Shown here piece by piece: positions 61,599 to 64,000 of a stretch of DNA of 64,000 nt. Positions within the stretch are counted from its first letter, which is position 1; every line of letters starts with the position of its first letter. The stretch covers positions 5,768,501-5,832,500 of the forward strand of contig NC_041005.1 in NCBI RefSeq assembly GCF_004193775.1. Reading direction: 5' to 3'. A program made the position numbers and the translations under genes. The notes below the pieces were generated by a model that was given only the letters and a program-made list of their open reading frames with translations, was not told where the DNA came from and made no database searches. Source of the stretch: Glycine soja (Eukaryota; Streptophyta; Magnoliopsida; Fabales; Fabaceae).

Positions 61599-64000
61599 GA
61601 TCACGTGCGTAATCTTGTAATATTGTCCTGGATATTTTTTTTTCTACCTCTTTACAGAGGTTTTTTATTTTTATTTTTTTGTGTATGTACAATTTTGTAT
61701 TTTCAGTTCAGCAGCATTCTTGTGTCTAAACTTTTCACCTATTGGCTTCGTTTGAAACAGTTGCGTAAATGAAATGCTATCTTTGTTCAAAGAAAGGACA
61801 ACAAACTGGTAGGTTATGGGTATGCCTCTATGAGGCATGATATTCTTGCCTATCATTTTTTATACTATATTTTGTGAATTTAAATTTTTATGTACTATCA
61901 CATCGACTAATTTCTCTTATTTTATTGCCTTTTTGAGGATCTATAATAAGTTTTAAAATAAAAAACGTGAGTGTAAAATGGTTGATTATAACAACGAAAT
62001 CAAGCCTAACAAATTTATTTTGGCGGAACATGGTGCGACTTGATTTGACTTGGGCTGTCTCTGGTTTGATTTATTTTGTTAATTTTTAATAAAATTTTGA
62101 CAAAAATAATTATTAATAATTATTTTCAAACATGCAGGATCACTTAGTCCAACGCAAGCTTAATTGCACGTTTGAAAAAGGAATGTGAAGTTAAATCGCT
62201 CCTCGATTTCAAAACTACGAAGATATTATTATTTTTAGGGTTTAAATACAACGAAATATTTCATTGATATGAAAATTACATCTTAACTAAAACATCCTCA
62301 TTAGTTATTTAATTTTAATTTGAGAGAGAAAAAGTGAGTGTATACACACACGTGTGTGTGTGGGGAAACACATATAGTTTGAAATTTAATTAATTAATAT
62401 GTGAGGATAAAGTTTTTGACTTAACTGGAATTTCTAAAATAATAAAATTTACAAACAAAAAAAAGATAGTTTAATTGGCTCTCCTCCAACTTTGCTTGTA
62501 GAATAAAGTCACATTTAGAGATTAGTTTATAATATATTTGTAGTACACATTTTTTATATTATTATTATATTGAATAGCAATGTAAATATTTTTATATATT
62601 GTTTAAAGAATTAAAAAATATTAAGGCATCTATTTAAGGTGTCAGCAGATTTATTAATCATAGTGTAAAAATTTGCATGATGGTGTTTTAGAATAACACT
62701 TATACTACTCTTAACCTATCAAATAATGAAACCGATTGAATTTGTAATTTTGAATCTTCGTGGTTGTCCGTTAACGCAGGGTCAATTCATCAGTCAAACA
62801 CTCAAACTCACCCCAAATGACTATGCGAACCACACATGCCAAAATTAACATGGTCCGTGTTAAACATAGTTCATGGTATTGTGCGTGTCTTTCTCTATCC
62901 AACATAGTATCTCGATAAAAAAAAAAAGTTATAATATAAAATATGTTATTTTTTTTTTTGCCTTTACCCCAATTTATTAGAAAATAATGATTTTTTACTA
63001 ATTTGGAGTTCAGTAAAAAAATAAAATCTTGTTAATAAATATTTTTATCAAAAATTAAACTTAAATATTATTAAACGATTCAGTTTTAACTTTAATAAAT
63101 TAATTATTTATGTTCAACTATTTGATTATTATAACTTGTTTCTAATAGAATTAAAGCATGTAATATTTAAAAAATAGATCAATTATCCTCAGACTAAGAT
63201 GTATAATATACATAACAATTTATATAATAAAATTTTTAAAACAATTTATATAATAACTTATACAACATATTTTTTGCGCTTATATTTTTTTTGTTATGAC
63301 ATGTAATATATTATGTGCAAAAAAAAGATAGACTCAAAATATTATTGTACAAGCTGTTGGTGTGAATTATTATATAAATAACATTTTTCAATGAAATATA
63401 ACTGGTTTTATTTTTCATTTTATAATAATATAAATTTTAAATATTATTTAACGTATTTTTATTTTCTTTTTATCACAATATATAGGTGGAATAAGAATTT
63501 AATTTAGGTTTAATTATTCTAAAGATTCCTGAACTTTTACCATTTTTTTAATTAAGTTGACGATTTTTTTTCAATTGAGTCCCTTGCAGTTGTGTTTAGT
63601 TTTTAATTAGGTTTAAACCTAATTAAAAAAACAAATACAAGAGTTTAGATACTCAATTTAAAAAAATTCAGGAACTTATTTAAAAACAACAAATAATTCA
63701 AGAACATAAGTACTGTGAGTTTTTGCAGTTTTTCATTCCTGCATGTTCTAAAATGGTTGAAGAACTTATGAATACTAACCTTAGAATTTGCATGAGGGGA
63801 AATACTTGCTTATAGATGTGAGAATATTGGTATGTAGAGGTTCGTAATTTTTTAAATTATGTCCCAATAATTTAAGAGGTTTTGATATTATTAATTTTGT
63901 AACCAATTAAATTATATGTCATCTTTTCATTAATTATTTTTTTATTTTTTCAAACTAGTCCTTGGTTATTATTTTAAAATTTTTAAAATTGTAACTTTTT
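61599..64000. other. 3' flank of YUCCA and intergenic to the window end
   Basis: The 3' UTR of the YUCCA gene comes first, followed by AT-rich DNA without a supported ORF. A perfect 16-bp palindrome ACACACACGTGTGTGT lies at 62344-62359 and a foldback element at about 63510-63700. Confidence 0.5.
63510..63700. mobile_element. Small foldback element centred on a 30-bp palindrome
   Basis: The centre is a perfect 30-bp palindrome at 63600-63629 whose core is AATTAGGTTTAAACCTAATT. Outside it the arms continue to pair imperfectly: CAATTGAGTCCC on the left against GATACTCAATTT on the right, and TTCCTGAACTTT against TTCAGGAACTTA. It resembles the 45157-45520 foldback in style (AATTGAGTCC versus AATTTGGTCC) but is shorter. 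Confidence 0.6.

Overview
The window is nuclear DNA of a dicot plant. It is AT-rich, its genes have many short exons with GT..AG introns, and AT and GA microsatellites and small transposons are common. Protein resemblance, recalled from memory, points to a legume, most likely soybean or a close relative. I assembled six intact protein-coding genes by hand; every exon join keeps frame and fits its protein family. I found no rRNA, tRNA, CRISPR array, reverse transcriptase or transposase.

Layout: (1) 1999-8136, minus: a 10-exon plastid DXS homologue of the DXS3 (Arabidopsis At5g11380) type, with its thiamine-diphosphate site visibly altered. (2) 14004-15301, plus: a 6-exon conserved plant protein of 194 residues, probably plastid-targeted, function unknown. 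(3) 16510-16620, minus: one exon-sized relic resembling the C-terminus of the V-ATPase proteolipid subunit c''. (4) 24286-31750, plus: a 24-exon full-size PDR-type ABCG transporter of 1449 residues. (5) 34032-36726, minus: a 4-exon PP2C phosphatase like DBP1/PP2C22 (At2g25620). (6) 40684-41265, plus: a 2-exon CHLOROPLAST VESICULATION (CV, At2g25625) homologue. (7) 41266-58899: a 17.6-kb gene-poor stretch with a MULE-like MITE, a 364-bp foldback, a Tourist-like MITE and a diverged tandem duplication. (8) 58900-61598, plus: a 4-exon YUCCA flavin monooxygenase of the YUC1/YUC4 type.

The genes do not form one pathway. Their order does look like an ancestral eudicot block: from memory, VHA-c'', DBP1 and CV are neighbours on Arabidopsis chromosome 2 (At2g25610-25625), VHA-c'' and YUC1 on chromosome 4 (At4g32530/32540), and YUC4 and DXS3 lie close on chromosome 5 (At5g11320/11380). 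The window would carry the union of these, with the VHA-c'' copy decayed and a PDR transporter added. The most interesting signals are the DXS-like protein that has lost the GDG cofactor motif, the VHA-c'' relic in its expected place, a near-perfect 34-bp hairpin inside a PP2C intron, and several foldback elements.
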